NCBI GenBank assembly: GCA_963770375.1
Contig: CAVYPM010000027.1
Coordinates: 218,779 to 282,778 of the forward strand
Source: DASVBE01 sp963770375
GTDB taxonomy: Bacteria > Actinomycetota > Actinomycetes > Streptosporangiales > Streptosporangiaceae
Direction of reading: 5' to 3'
DNA: 64,000 nt
In this document: one piece after another, positions 8,192 through 16,084 of the stretch
How the letters are laid out: the number at the start of each line of letters is the position of its first letter
Position numbering within the stretch: position 1 is the first letter of the stretch
Program-made: the position numbers and the translations under genes
Notes under the pieces: generated by a model
Database searches by the model: none
The model's input: only the letters and a program-made list of their open reading frames with translations
What the model was told of the DNA's origin: nothing

Positions 8192-9157
8192 CTACCCGGC
8201 GATGCTGATGACGACATTGCCGGTTTTCTGCCCTGTCTCGACGTACCTGTAGGCCTCGACGATCTGGTCCAGCGGATACGTTCTGTCGATGACCGGCTTG
8301 AATTCTCCCGACTCGATCAGTTTCCTGAAATACCGCACCATCAACTGGTCATGCTTCGGAATGGGGAACATCACCTTCTTGCCGCCATGCAGCGGGGCGA
8401 TGAGCGCCAGGAACGGGTTCTGGGCCAGAGGGCCCAACTCCGACGAGATATAGATTCCGCCCGGTTTCAGGAGCCGTTTGCACTGGCTGAAGGAGCTCTT
8501 GCCAACCGAGTCGAGGACCACATCGTATTTCTGCTCGTCCCTGGTGAAATCCCCGGCCGTATAGTCGACGACTCTGTCGGCGCCCAAGCCCTTGACCAGC
8601 TCCATGCGGTCCGTGTCGCAGACCCCGGTCACGTTGGCACCGAGACTCTTCAACAGCTGGACCGCCGCTGAGCCAATAGCCCCGGTCGCGCCATAGACCA
8701 GGACGTCCTGCCCGCTTTGGACCTTTGCTGCCTTGATGTGCGAGAGGGCATAGTGCGAACCCTCGGTACTGGGAGCGGCCTCCTGGAAGGTCATGTTCGC
8801 CGGCATGGTCGCGAGCGAGCCGTCCTCGGGAATCGACATGTACTCGGCATGAGCACCGAATGGCCCCTCGTTGTATCCGAACACCTTGTCCCCGACTACG
8901 AATGACGTGACGCCGCCGCCAACCGCCTCGATCACTCCCGCAAACTCATTCCCCAGGACCGTCTCCCGGGGCCTGATTAGCCCGGTGAACAATCTCATGA
9001 AGAAGGGCTTAGCAGCCCGGCAGGCGCAGTCTGTCCGATTCACGGTCGTCGCGTGAACCTTGACGAGCACCTCATTGTCCCTGGCAGTCGGCTTGTCCAC
9101 TTCTGAGACCAGAACCACCTCGGGCGGGCCGTACCTGGTCTGGACCGCTGCCTTCAT
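8192..9157 (-). CDS. NAD(P)-dependent quinone-oxidoreductase-type alcohol dehydrogenase
   Basis: A medium-chain dehydrogenase of about 321 residues. The N-terminal GroES-like half has VLGNEFAGVIEAVGGGV, and the nucleotide fold has VLVYGATGAIGSAAVQ (GxGxxG-like) and VDYTAGDF. The structural zinc Cys cluster is absent, which places it with the zinc-independent quinone oxidoreductases. Family members reduce quinones or enones with NAD(P)H. I chose the ATG at 9,157 (MKAAVQTRYGPPEVV), which matches the family; a start at 9,181 adds eight residues. Its GC content is lower than its neighbours', suggesting separate acquisition. Confidence 0.82.
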   Translation of the reverse strand: MKAAVQTRYGPPEVVLVSEVDKPTARDNEVLVKVHATTVNRTDCACRAAKPFFMRLFTGLIRPRETVLGNEFAGVIEAVGGGVTSFVVGDKVFGYNEGPFGAHAEYMSIPEDGSLATMPANMTFQEAAPSTEGSHYALSHIKAAKVQSGQDVLVYGATGAIGSAAVQLLKSLGANVTGVCDTDRMELVKGLGADRVVDYTAGDFTRDEQKYDVVLDSVGKSSFSQCKRLLKPGGIYISSELGPLAQNPFLALIAPLHGGKKVMFPIPKHDQLMVRYFRKLIESGEFKPVIDRTYPLDQIVEAYRYVETGQKTGNVVISIAG

Positions 9158-9239
9158 GGACGGAGTGTAGCGAGCCGCCATGGGCCCGGAAGGTCACTGA
9201 TCTGCGGCTGGACGGCGCGGGCGTGTCGGGCGGGGCCTC

Positions 9240-9555
9240 GGCAAGGCCAGGGCCTGGTCACCGCCGGAGACAACCCTGCCCGGCTGCGCACCGAACGCTC
9301 CTTCGCCCGGCTGTGCGGCGCAGCCCCATCCCGGTCTCCTCGGGCCACACCGACCGCCACCGCCTGCACCGCGGCGGCGACCGGCAGGCCAACAGCGCAC
9401 TGTGGCGGATCGCCCTGGTCCGCATGCACTGCCACCAGCCCACCAAGGACTACGTCGCCCGCCGCACCGCCGAAGGCAAAACCAAGACCGAGATCCTGCG
9501 CTGCCTCAAGCGATACATCGCCCGCGAGGCCTATCCGCTGCTAGCAGGCCATCTT
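9240..9555 (+). pseudogene. IS110-family transposase C-terminal remnant
   Basis: The translation carries VTAGDNPARLRTERSFARLCG, then after a one-base shift near 9,325 IPVSSG, HRLHRGGDRQANSALWRI and CLKRYIAREAYPLL. These are the C-terminal transposase_20 part of IS110 elements (Ser-containing motif and GGDRQANSALW). The N-terminal DEDD domain is absent. It is inactive. Confidence 0.8.
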
Positions 9556-9574
9556 TCGGTGGAAGCCTGCCTCG

Positions 9575-10078
9575 TCACGATGTCGCCGCGGGTGGTGCCG
9601 GGAATGCGTCTCCGGCGATGACCGTGCCGTCAGGCATGATCGTGGCCAGGGCCGGCCGGTGCTCCCTGGCCCTGCTAACCCGGGTGCCCTCATCTGCCTC
9701 ATAACAGAGCTCTGTTGTGATGATGATGCGCGTCTGCGGGTCGAGGCCGCGCAGATGATCCAGGGACACGGGCACCTCGGTCAGATCCGCGATCGCGAGC
9801 AGTTCCGGGTCCGACGTCAGTTCCGCGACCTCGCGGATGTCGTCGCGGAGCTGCGGCATCAATGCGGTCGTCGTCTGGTAGACGCCGCCCGTCTGCCGCA
9901 GCACGTCAGCAAGCACTAGTCCCGGCTGACCAGGGCATGCCCGCAAACCTGCTTCGTAGATCCGCATCGCCGGGTCGTCGGGCCCCAGCACCTTGGCATA
10001 CGCCCGGAAGATGGCCAACCGATCCCACCCGTCCCTGCCGTGGCCGACCTGCTGCTTGCCAGGCCTGGCTGGTCGCAT
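9575..10078 (-). CDS. hypothetical protein, ~167 aa
   Basis: A leftward frame encodes GWDRLAIFRAYAKVLGPDDP near the N terminus and ends ATIMPDGTVIAGDAFPAPP. The composition (alternating helices, acidic patches) is protein-like and codon use is normal, but I do not recognise a family. The frame continues upstream to an ATG at 10,156 with a less plausible Arg/Cys-rich extension, so I used the ATG at 10,078. Confidence 0.45.
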   Translation of the reverse strand: MRPARPGKQQVGHGRDGWDRLAIFRAYAKVLGPDDPAMRIYEAGLRACPGQPGLVLADVLRQTGGVYQTTTALMPQLRDDIREVAELTSDPELLAIADLTEVPVSLDHLRGLDPQTRIIITTELCYEADEGTRVSRAREHRPALATIMPDGTVIAGDAFPAPPAATS

Positions 10079-10226
10079 CCTGCCGTCACCAACGGTAAGA
10101 GCACGATGGGTGCACGGCAAGGCACTCGATACTGTGCCGCAACGCATTCCCGGCACTCAAGTGCGCACTAACGTGGCCTGGCTCAGGTCACGGACTCGCT
10201 CCTGGCCGCGGCCTGCCACGCTTGAC

Positions 10227-10248
10227 AGAAAATAGGAGCGTCAGGGCG
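10227..10248 (+). repeat. 22-bp direct repeat flanking the HEAT-like gene (left copy)
   Basis: Identical to 10,818-10,839 and 591 bp from it; the two copies bracket the HEAT-like gene. Confidence 0.6.
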
Positions 10249-10288
10249 CGGCGTTCGTTTCGTGGCGTTCGATCTAGAGCATGGTTCG

Positions 10289-10642
10289 CTAGCTAACCTC
10301 GGCCAGCCCCCTGGCCGCCTCCAGGCGCACATCCTCACCGACACTGTCGTCAACCGCGATACTGCGGAAGGCCTCCACTGCCCACCGCCGGTCGCCGTGG
10401 GTCAGCATGGCCGCCTCCAGACGCACATCCTCACCGACACTGTCGTCGGCCGCGATGCTGCAGCAGGCCTCCGCTGCCGAACGCTCATCGACCTCGGCCA
10501 GCGCCCGCGCCGCCTCCAGGCGCACATCCTCACCGACACTGCCGTCAACCGCGATACTGCGGAAGGCCTCCACTGCCGCTCGGCTACCGCCTTCAGCTAG
10601 CATCCTGGCGGACTCAAGCCGGTCGTCTTCGCCTTCAACCAT
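10289..10642 (-). CDS. short HEAT-like repeat protein
   Basis: The 117 residues are almost entirely made of about 32-residue units of the form VGEDVRLEAARALAEVDERSA..A..., each two antiparallel helices, as in HEAT or PBS-lyase repeats that act as protein-binding scaffolds. Four units can be counted. Proteins with only such repeats are usually much longer, so this looks like a C-terminal fragment or a minimal scaffold. The ATG at 10,642 overlaps the stop of the upstream frame (10,635). The coding DNA itself is repetitive (10,317-10,576). Confidence 0.5.
   Translation of the reverse strand: MVEGEDDRLESARMLAEGGSRAAVEAFRSIAVDGSVGEDVRLEAARALAEVDERSAAEACCSIAADDSVGEDVRLEAAMLTHGDRRWAVEAFRSIAVDDSVGEDVRLEAARGLAEVS
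10317..10576 (-). repeat. three ~65-bp near-identical tandem units
   Basis: Units at 10,317-10,381, 10,413-10,477 and 10,512-10,576 (period 96-99 bp) encode the HEAT-like units. Units 1 and 3 differ at a single base, so the duplication is recent or maintained by gene conversion. Confidence 0.8.
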
Positions 10643-10888
10643 GGCCGCCTTGCTTCCTCCGCAGCCATCGCTGCGGTAAGAGTCCCCGCTGGCGCAGCGC
10701 TCTGGTGACCGCCTCGCCGAGCGGCCGGGCGATCTGGGCATCGCCCGCGCAATCAAGATACATCTCGATTTCTGCTAGGTCCAGAACCCAGCCCGCTGCC
10801 CGCAGCCGAGGCTTGACGAAAATAGGAGCGTCAGGGCGCTGGCCTTGCCCTTTTTCATGCCGGAGGTTACGAGGGCTGGTGACGGCTG
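10635..10888 (-). CDS. open frame, possible remnant of an unknown protein
   Basis: A frame without a good start encodes LDLAEIEMYLDCAGDAQIAR and RALRQRGLLPQRW before its TGA at 10,635. The composition looks coding and the stop overlaps the next start, as in an operon. It reads in from one arm of the 10,857-10,888 inverted repeat, so its N terminus may be foreign. The family is not recognised. Confidence 0.35.
10857..10888 (+). repeat. 32-bp inverted repeat, left arm
   Basis: Reverse complement of 11,404-11,435 with one mismatch. The pair brackets the gene at 10,899-11,351. No target duplication or transposase is visible. Confidence 0.65.
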
Positions 10889-10898
10889 CCGGGTGCCA

Positions 10899-11351
10899 TC
10901 ACGGTCCCAGCGCCTCGCCGTCATCGCGACCGAACACGCAAGCCCGGATGAATCCGAGCAACCGGGCATGCTGAGCGAGAAGCCCGCTCAGGACTTCCGG
11001 CCCCAGCTCCTCCATCCCGGCCAAGCCGACCCGAAAGTCCGTCAGCACGCCGATCATCCCCGACACAACGAACTGCGCGTCGGTCCCCTCCTGCAAGCCC
11101 CGATCCTGGCCGTCGATGAGGCCGCCTTTGACCAGCCGGTCAGCGATCTCCTGCGAGCAGCCCAGCCCCGCCTCGATGAGATCACTCCAGCGGCGGCCCA
11201 TCCGCCGCAGGCCGACCCATGACCGGTAACCGGCGAAGATCGACTCCCATTGGCGGGCGATGAATTCGTCCCACCCAAGCACTTCCACCTCGGAGGGATC
11301 GTGGTCGTACACGCATTCACGGTACGGCAGCACACCATGCCCGGACCTCAT
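10899..11351 (-). CDS. hypothetical protein, 150 aa
   Basis: A complete leftward frame from ATG 11,351 (MRSGHGVLPYRECVYDHD) through EVLGWDEFIARQW to a C terminus of GRDDGEALGP. It is soluble, helical and slightly acidic. The family is not recognised. It is the only complete frame inside the inverted-repeat pair 10,857/11,404. Confidence 0.45.
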   Translation of the reverse strand: MRSGHGVLPYRECVYDHDPSEVEVLGWDEFIARQWESIFAGYRSWVGLRRMGRRWSDLIEAGLGCSQEIADRLVKGGLIDGQDRGLQEGTDAQFVVSGMIGVLTDFRVGLAGMEELGPEVLSGLLAQHARLLGFIRACVFGRDDGEALGP

Positions 11352-11403
11352 GGGCGCGCTGCTGGCCGCCTCATCACACCTTTGGCACAGCGCACGACGT
11401 CGT

Positions 11404-11435
11404 CAGCCGTCACCGGCCCTCGTAACCTCCGGCAT
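11404..11435 (-). repeat. 32-bp inverted repeat, right arm
   Basis: Partner of 10,857-10,888. Confidence 0.65.
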
Positions 11436-11812
11436 CAAGAGTCTTTAGGCACGGCTTGGGGCCTTCACCGGATAGGTGCCGAGGTTGTGGAGCCGGGAGT
11501 GGAGGTCAAGTTGCGGCTGCTTGATGCTTTGGACTGGCAGAGGTCTCCGCACGAGCGGGGTGTGCTCGTGTGGAGGGGGCGGGCCAAAGGATCATGCGGT
11601 TAGCAGCTGCTTGACCGCAGCGGACGGCGGAATACGATCACTGCCCGGGTGAATCCCCCAGGGTCCTGGCACGACTAGCGAGCGTGCCCGCCGTCCCTCA
11701 CCACTCCCCCCGGTCATGCTGGATCACCGACCCGGTGTCAACCTGGCCTTGTCACCGGATCGCCTGCCGCTGTACGAAGACAGGGACGTGGTTGCCGGGC
11801 TACGGTGTCGCG
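11436..11812. other. no supported gene
   Basis: A plus-strand stretch near 11,470-11,603 (VKLRLLDALDWQ, HERGVLVWRG) looks coding but has no start and reads in from the inverted-repeat arm. The rest shows nothing. Confidence 0.35.
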
Positions 11813-12487
11813 ATGAAGCTTCTCCTTACCGATTCCGGTGTCAGGAACGCAAGCATCCTGGCGGCGCTGGTCGATCTCCTGGGCAAACCGATCGCCGAGG
11901 CCAGCGCCCTATGCATCCCCACCGCAGGGTACGGGGGGCCTTACGGGGATCCGGTCCTGCCATGGCGTTTCATCAGCGGGCGGTCCTCTGAACCCATGAC
12001 CGAGTTGGGGTGGAAGTCGGTAGGCGCTCTGGAGCTGACCTCCCTTCCCAGCATCGACAAGGACCGCTGGGTCTCCTGGGTCCGGGAGGCGGACGTTCTG
12101 CTGGTGAACGGCGGCGACGCGCTGTATTTGTGCCACTGGATGCGGGAGTCCGGACTGGCCGGCCTCCTCCCGTCGCTGCGTGACACGGTCTACGTCGGGC
12201 TCAGTGCCGGGAGCATGGTGCTGACCCCCCGCATCGGGGAGGACTTCGTCGACTGGAAGCCGCATGACGGTGATGACAGCATGCTGGGAGTTGTCGATTT
12301 CTCCATCTTCCCGCACCTCGACAGCCCGGACCGTCCGGACAAGACCATGGCCGAGGCGGAACGGTGGGCCGCCGGGATAAAGGGCCCGGCGTACGCCATC
12401 GACGATCAAACCGCCATCAAGGTGACCGGCGGCAGCGTCGAGGTCATCTCTGAGGGGCACTGGAAGCTGTTCAACCCGGCAGGATGA
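11813..12487 (+). CDS. peptidase S51 (dipeptidase E)-like protein
   Basis: This 224-residue protein starts MKLLLTDSGVRNASI and contains VYVGLSAGSMVL near residue 130, the nucleophile elbow (Gly-x-Ser-x-Gly) of S51 aspartyl dipeptidases and cyanophycinase relatives. DVLLVNGGDALYL near residue 98 forms the preceding strand-loop, and HLDSPDRPD near 165 is in place for the catalytic His. Such enzymes cleave Asp-X dipeptides in the cytoplasm. The start codon at 11,813 gives the family N terminus; longer in-frame starts upstream are not supported. Confidence 0.82.
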   Translation: MKLLLTDSGVRNASILAALVDLLGKPIAEASALCIPTAGYGGPYGDPVLPWRFISGRSSEPMTELGWKSVGALELTSLPSIDKDRWVSWVREADVLLVNGGDALYLCHWMRESGLAGLLPSLRDTVYVGLSAGSMVLTPRIGEDFVDWKPHDGDDSMLGVVDFSIFPHLDSPDRPDKTMAEAERWAAGIKGPAYAIDDQTAIKVTGGSVEVISEGHWKLFNPAG

Positions 12488-12656
12488 ACGTCGACGCCTG
12501 CACCTCCCTCCCGATCACCACCGCGATGAGCCGTTTGGATCTGGGAATCGGTGTCAGTCTGCCCGGGCCGCTGCGGCGGGCGGGCCTCCCAAGGCCAGAG
12601 CCCGCCGCGGGCGGAACCGGGCGCGGCGGCGCTGGCGCCGCCGCCTTGATGCAGGC

Positions 12657-13439
12657 GTGAGCGCGGTCACGGCCGCTAAGGCGTACCGCCTGCTCAAAGC
12701 GGTGCTCAACACGGCGGCCGATGACGGGCTGATACGCCGGAACCCGTGCCGGATCAAAGGCGCATCCGTCGAGAAATCACAGGAACGCCCGGTGCTCAGT
12801 GCCCGCCAGGTCTTCGATCTGGCCTCCGCGATCGATCCTCGCTATCGGGCTCTGCTGCTGCTTGCTGTGTTCGGCAGCCTGCGGTGGGGCGAACTCGCGG
12901 CGCTTCGCCGCACCGACGTAGACCTGGCCGCGCATACAGTCCGTGTCTCTCGGCAGCTGGCCGAGCTGCCCGGCGGCGGATTCGGGTTTGCGCCGCCCAA
13001 GTCCGATGCGGGCAAACGCGTGGTCGTTATACCGGCAGTGATCATGCCGATCGTCCGTGAGCACGTCGAGCGCATGGACGCAGATGATGACCAGCTGATC
13101 TTTACTAGCCCGGAGGGCGCGCCTCTGCGGCACCCTAACTTCCGGCAACGGGTCTGGCTCCCGGCGCTCCGGTCTGCTGAGCTGCCGTTGATTCACTTTC
13201 ACGACCTGCGCCATACCGGGAACATGTTGGCGGCAGGTGCGGGCGCGGGGCTGCGGGAGTTGATGGAGCGCATGGGCCACTCCACCACCCGCGCGGCGCT
13301 GACGTACCTCCATGCCAGTGACGAGCGCCAGCGAGCGATCGCCGAGGCTATGAGCAAGATCAGCGCGGGCGAACTAAGGCGCCGCAGGCCTGCCCCATCG
13401 GGCACGCGACGGGCACGAAAGCGGCGGAACGCATCGTGA
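12657..13439 (+). CDS. tyrosine recombinase (integrase), N-terminally truncated
   Basis: The catalytic domain is complete: GSLRWGELAALRRTDVD (Arg I), a beta-strand Lys region (PKSDAGKRVVVIP), HFHDLRHTG (HxxR), MGHSTTRAAL (His III) and the nucleophile in LTYLHASDERQ. About 80-120 N-terminal residues of arm-binding and core-binding domain are missing compared with actinomycete phage/AICE integrases (~380-400 aa). The frame continues upstream but into low-complexity Arg/Ala sequence. It ends 52 bases from the tRNA-Arg(CCU) 3' end, the expected place for the integrase of an island at that tRNA. It is probably defective. Confidence 0.8.
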   Translation: MSAVTAAKAYRLLKAVLNTAADDGLIRRNPCRIKGASVEKSQERPVLSARQVFDLASAIDPRYRALLLLAVFGSLRWGELAALRRTDVDLAAHTVRVSRQLAELPGGGFGFAPPKSDAGKRVVVIPAVIMPIVREHVERMDADDDQLIFTSPEGAPLRHPNFRQRVWLPALRSAELPLIHFHDLRHTGNMLAAGAGAGLRELMERMGHSTTRAALTYLHASDERQRAIAEAMSKISAGELRRRRPAPSGTRRARKRRNAS

Positions 13440-13491
13440 AGATCATCAGCGTATGCAGCGACATACCCTCTGAGCTGCAACGGAGGAGGAG

Positions 13492-13564
13492 CGCCCCGGG
13501 CGCGAGTCGAACGCGCGACCTACTGCTTAGGAGGCAGTTGCTCTATCCACTGAGCTACCGGGGC
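13492..13564 (-). tRNA. tRNA-Arg (anticodon CCU)
   Basis: A full cloverleaf on the minus strand: acceptor GCCCCGG/CCGGGGC, D-arm GCTC/GAGC, anticodon stem ACTGC/GCAGT with loop CTCCTAA (anticodon CCT in DNA, reads AGG), and T-arm around TTCGACT. The CCA end is not encoded. It is the target of the islands to its left (3' copies at 3,766 and 6,658). Confidence 0.92.
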
Positions 13565-13651
13565 TGACGCGGCGTGGAACGGTTCCAGCTTAGCGGCCGC
13601 CGGCGGCCAGCATAGGGTGGGACGGTCGGCCGGAGGTAAGGGAGCGGCGGC

Positions 13652-14110
13652 GTGCAGGTTCGCGATGTGATGACGGAGCCGACCGTGACCGAGTCGGCCA
13701 CCGACAGCCTGCGGGCGGCGGCGGAACGCATGTGGCGCCAGCAAACCGGATCGCTGCTGGTCACCGACCAAGGACACCTCACCGGCATCATCACCGAACG
13801 CGACATCCTCCGCGCCGTCGCGCTCGGGGCCGACCCGGACCGCACCACGGTGGACGAGGTCATGACCGCCGACGTGTTCACCGTGCCGCCGCACATGCCC
13901 TTGCAGCAGGCGGCCAGGGAGATGGCCGTGCGCTGGATCCGGCACCTTCCGGTCATGGCGGATGGCCGGCTGCTCGGCGTGGTCAGCATGCGCGACGTGA
14001 CCGGCGTCTTCGGGGCGCTCGCACCCGGCCGCATCACCGTGGAGCACGAGTTTGACGCGCTCGTCCGGCAGCGAAGGCTGGCCCGCATCGAGCACGGCGA
14101 CCTTGACTGA
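13652..14110 (+). CDS. tandem CBS-domain protein
   Basis: This 152-residue protein consists of two CBS motifs. The first is RDVMTEPTVTESATDSLRAA with GIITERDILRAVA, and the second is VMTADVFTVPPHMPLQQAAR with LLGVVSMRDVTG. Paired CBS motifs form a Bateman module that binds adenosine nucleotides. Stand-alone proteins of this kind in actinomycetes are linked to stress or redox sensing. The GTG start at 13,652 gives the conserved V-Q-V-R-D-V-M-T N terminus. Confidence 0.85.
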   Translation: MQVRDVMTEPTVTESATDSLRAAAERMWRQQTGSLLVTDQGHLTGIITERDILRAVALGADPDRTTVDEVMTADVFTVPPHMPLQQAAREMAVRWIRHLPVMADGRLLGVVSMRDVTGVFGALAPGRITVEHEFDALVRQRRLARIEHGDLD

Positions 14111-14140
14111 CGCGCCGACCAGACCTCTCAAATTTTAGGA

Positions 14141-14945
14141 TTACGGAAGGCTGAGAGGCAGCTCGATACCGTCGAGTGATGCCGGGCACGGGCAGTTCCG
14201 CTCGGCCGGGAGACGCTCGATCGCCGCGGCGACCACGCCGCGGAGCCGGTCCACGTTCTCGCCGAACACCCGGAACACCTCGGCGTGCGTGACGCCTTCA
14301 CCCTCTTCGACGCCCGCGTCGGTGTCGGTCACCAGCGCGATCGTCGTGTAGCACAGCGCCAGCTCACGGGCCAGGGCCGCCTCGGGCAGGCCGGTCATCC
14401 CGATCAGCGTCCAGCCCTGGGCGGCGAACCACTGCGACTCGGCCCGGCTGGAGAACCGCGGCCCCTCGATCACGACCAGCGTCCCCGAGTCGGCCGGTAT
14501 CCAGCCCGACGAGCGCGCCGCGGAGATCACCGCGGACCGGCCGGACGGGCAGTAGGGGTCCGCGAACGGCACGTGCACCGCGCCCTGGTCGTAGAAGGTT
14601 GACGGGCGGCTGCGGGTCCGGTCCACGACCTGGTCCGGCACGGCCAGCGTGCCCGGGCCGTACGACGAGGTCAGCGACCCGACCGCGCTGGGCGCCAGCA
14701 CCTGCCGGACGCCGAGTGCGCGCAGCGCCCACAGAGTTGGCCCGGTACGGGATGCGGTGCGGGGGAAACCGGTGGTCACGGCCGTGCCGGGGGACGAACG
14801 CGACCTTGCGCCCGGCGACCTCGCCGACCACGATCGGGTCGCTGGGCGGGCCGAACGGGGTCTCGGCAACTACCTCGGTCGCGTCGTCGAGGAACGTGTA
14901 GAAGCCCGATCCGCCGATGACCCCGATCTCGGCCTGGCCGGCCAC
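14141..14945 (-). pseudogene. mtnP: S-methyl-5'-thioadenosine phosphorylase, one frameshift
   Basis: The N-terminal part reads IGVIGGSGFYTFLDDATEV and VAFVPRHGRDHRFPPHRIPY (phosphate- and purine-site motifs of MTAP). Near 14,735 one extra base breaks RANLWAL. The rest, in the shifted frame, is complete: VLAPSAVGSLTSSYGPG, GTLVVIEGPRFSSRAES and MTGLPEAALARELALCYTTI. The total length would be about 268 residues, normal for the enzyme that cleaves methylthioadenosine in methionine salvage. With a single lesion in a core gene, a sequence error is as likely as true inactivation. It shares the conserved neighbourhood of the FmdB and cyclo-ligase genes. Confidence 0.85.
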
Positions 14946-14950
14946 GCGGG

Positions 14951-15337
14951 TCAGGCGACCTTCGAACCGGAGCTGGACGATGACCCGGACGACGCGGACG
15001 ACGACGAGCCGTTCGAGGACGACGAGGATGACGAGGACGAGGACCCCGCGTCGGCCTTCTCGGCCTTCTTGCTGTCGGACGACCCGGAGTCCGCCGAGCC
15101 ACCGTCCTTCTTAGCGTCAGAGGAGGAGCCCGAGCCGTTCAGCGCCTTGTCCTTGCTGCCGGACCGGGAGTCGTTCCGGTAGAAGCCGGAGCCCTTGAAC
15201 ACGATGCCCACCGGGGAGAACACCTTGCGCAGCTTGCCGCCGCACGCGCTGCAGACCTGCAGCGGCTCGTCGGTGAACTTCTGCACCGCCTCAATCCGCT
15301 CCCCGCATTCAGTGCAGGAATACTGATAGGTCGGCAC
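14951..15337 (-). CDS. FmdB-family zinc-ribbon protein with Ser-rich tail
   Basis: The N terminus MPTYQYSCTECGERIEAVQKF and the later VCSACGGKLRKVFSPVGIVF give the CxxC...CxxC zinc ribbon and the conserved FKGSGFYRND segment of FmdB putative regulators. After residue 65 the protein is a low-complexity Ser/Ala/Lys/Asp tail, with one run of ten serines near residue 102. The tail is common in streptomycete orthologues, probably disordered, and coded by repetitive GAC/TCG-type triplets prone to slippage. It starts at ATG 15,337 with the gene order mtnP-fmdB typical of the group. Confidence 0.88.
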   Translation of the reverse strand: MPTYQYSCTECGERIEAVQKFTDEPLQVCSACGGKLRKVFSPVGIVFKGSGFYRNDSRSGSKDKALNGSGSSSDAKKDGGSADSGSSDSKKAEKADAGSSSSSSSSSSNGSSSSASSGSSSSSGSKVA

Positions 15338-15396
15338 GGTCCCTCCTTGTGGGCGCTTAGCACTCGCCGCGTCTGACTGCCAAATGGTAGCAACCT

Positions 15397-16041
15397 CTAG
15401 GCCAGTCTGAAGATTCCTTCCTGCGGCTGTGCGGCGAGCCGTACCCGCACGTCATGCGGGCCAGCCGGGACCTCGTCAAGCAGCTCCCCGTCAAACAGCA
15501 GGGCCACGGTGGGCACCAGCCCGCCGACCCGGGCCAGCGCCCGGTCATACGAGCCGCCGCCCTTGCCCAGCCGGTTCCCGCGCCGGTCGGCCGCCAGCGC
15601 GGGCACGAGGACCAGGTCGGCGCGGGCGATCGCGCCGGGCCCGCGGCGCGGTTCGGCGGGCCCCGGCTCCAGCAGACCGCGCGGGCCGGCCGTCAGCGAG
15701 TCCGGCCCCTCGTAGGACGCCCAGTCCAGGTCGCCGTCGGGCAGCAGCACCGGCAGCAGCACGTAGCTGCCGCGCTTCCACAGCGCGAACAGCAGCCCGC
15801 GGGTATCGGGCTCGCTGCCAAGTGAGCAGTACGCGGCGATCGTGCCGGCCATCTGGATCTCCGGCAGGCCGAGCACGGCGTCGCGGAGCCGGCGCCCGGC
15901 CGCGGCCCGGTCCGCCTCGGTCATCGCCCGCCGTCCGGCCACCAGCCGCCGCCGCAGCTCAGCCTTGGCCGCGGCCAGCCTGTCTGCGGCCAGCGCAGGA
16001 TCGCCGGGGCCGGGTTTCGCCCCGTCCGCACCGGGCAGCAT
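15397..16041 (-). CDS. 5-formyltetrahydrofolate cyclo-ligase
   Basis: The 214-residue protein has the family features in order: an AKAELRRRLVAGRRAMTEAD N-terminal helix, IAAYCSLGSEPDTRGLL, LVLVPALAADRRGNRLGKGGGSYDRAL (the ATP/folate-binding RxGxGKGYYDR-type loop) and the C-terminal VPAGPHDVRV. It converts 5-formyl-THF to 5,10-methenyl-THF with ATP. I chose the ATG at 16,041; a longer start at 16,086 would overlap the divergent galU start. Confidence 0.87.
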   Translation of the reverse strand: MLPGADGAKPGPGDPALAADRLAAAKAELRRRLVAGRRAMTEADRAAAGRRLRDAVLGLPEIQMAGTIAAYCSLGSEPDTRGLLFALWKRGSYVLLPVLLPDGDLDWASYEGPDSLTAGPRGLLEPGPAEPRRGPGAIARADLVLVPALAADRRGNRLGKGGGSYDRALARVGGLVPTVALLFDGELLDEVPAGPHDVRVRLAAQPQEGIFRLA

Positions 16042-16084
16042 GCCGTGCACGACCTCCCCAACGCCGATAGCTAGGGTTCTCAGC

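Noticed and set aside
10317..10576. Regular repeats that might be a CRISPR array
   Set aside because: The 65-bp units lie in one coding frame, with spacers also coding, and no cas genes are present; they encode HEAT-like units.
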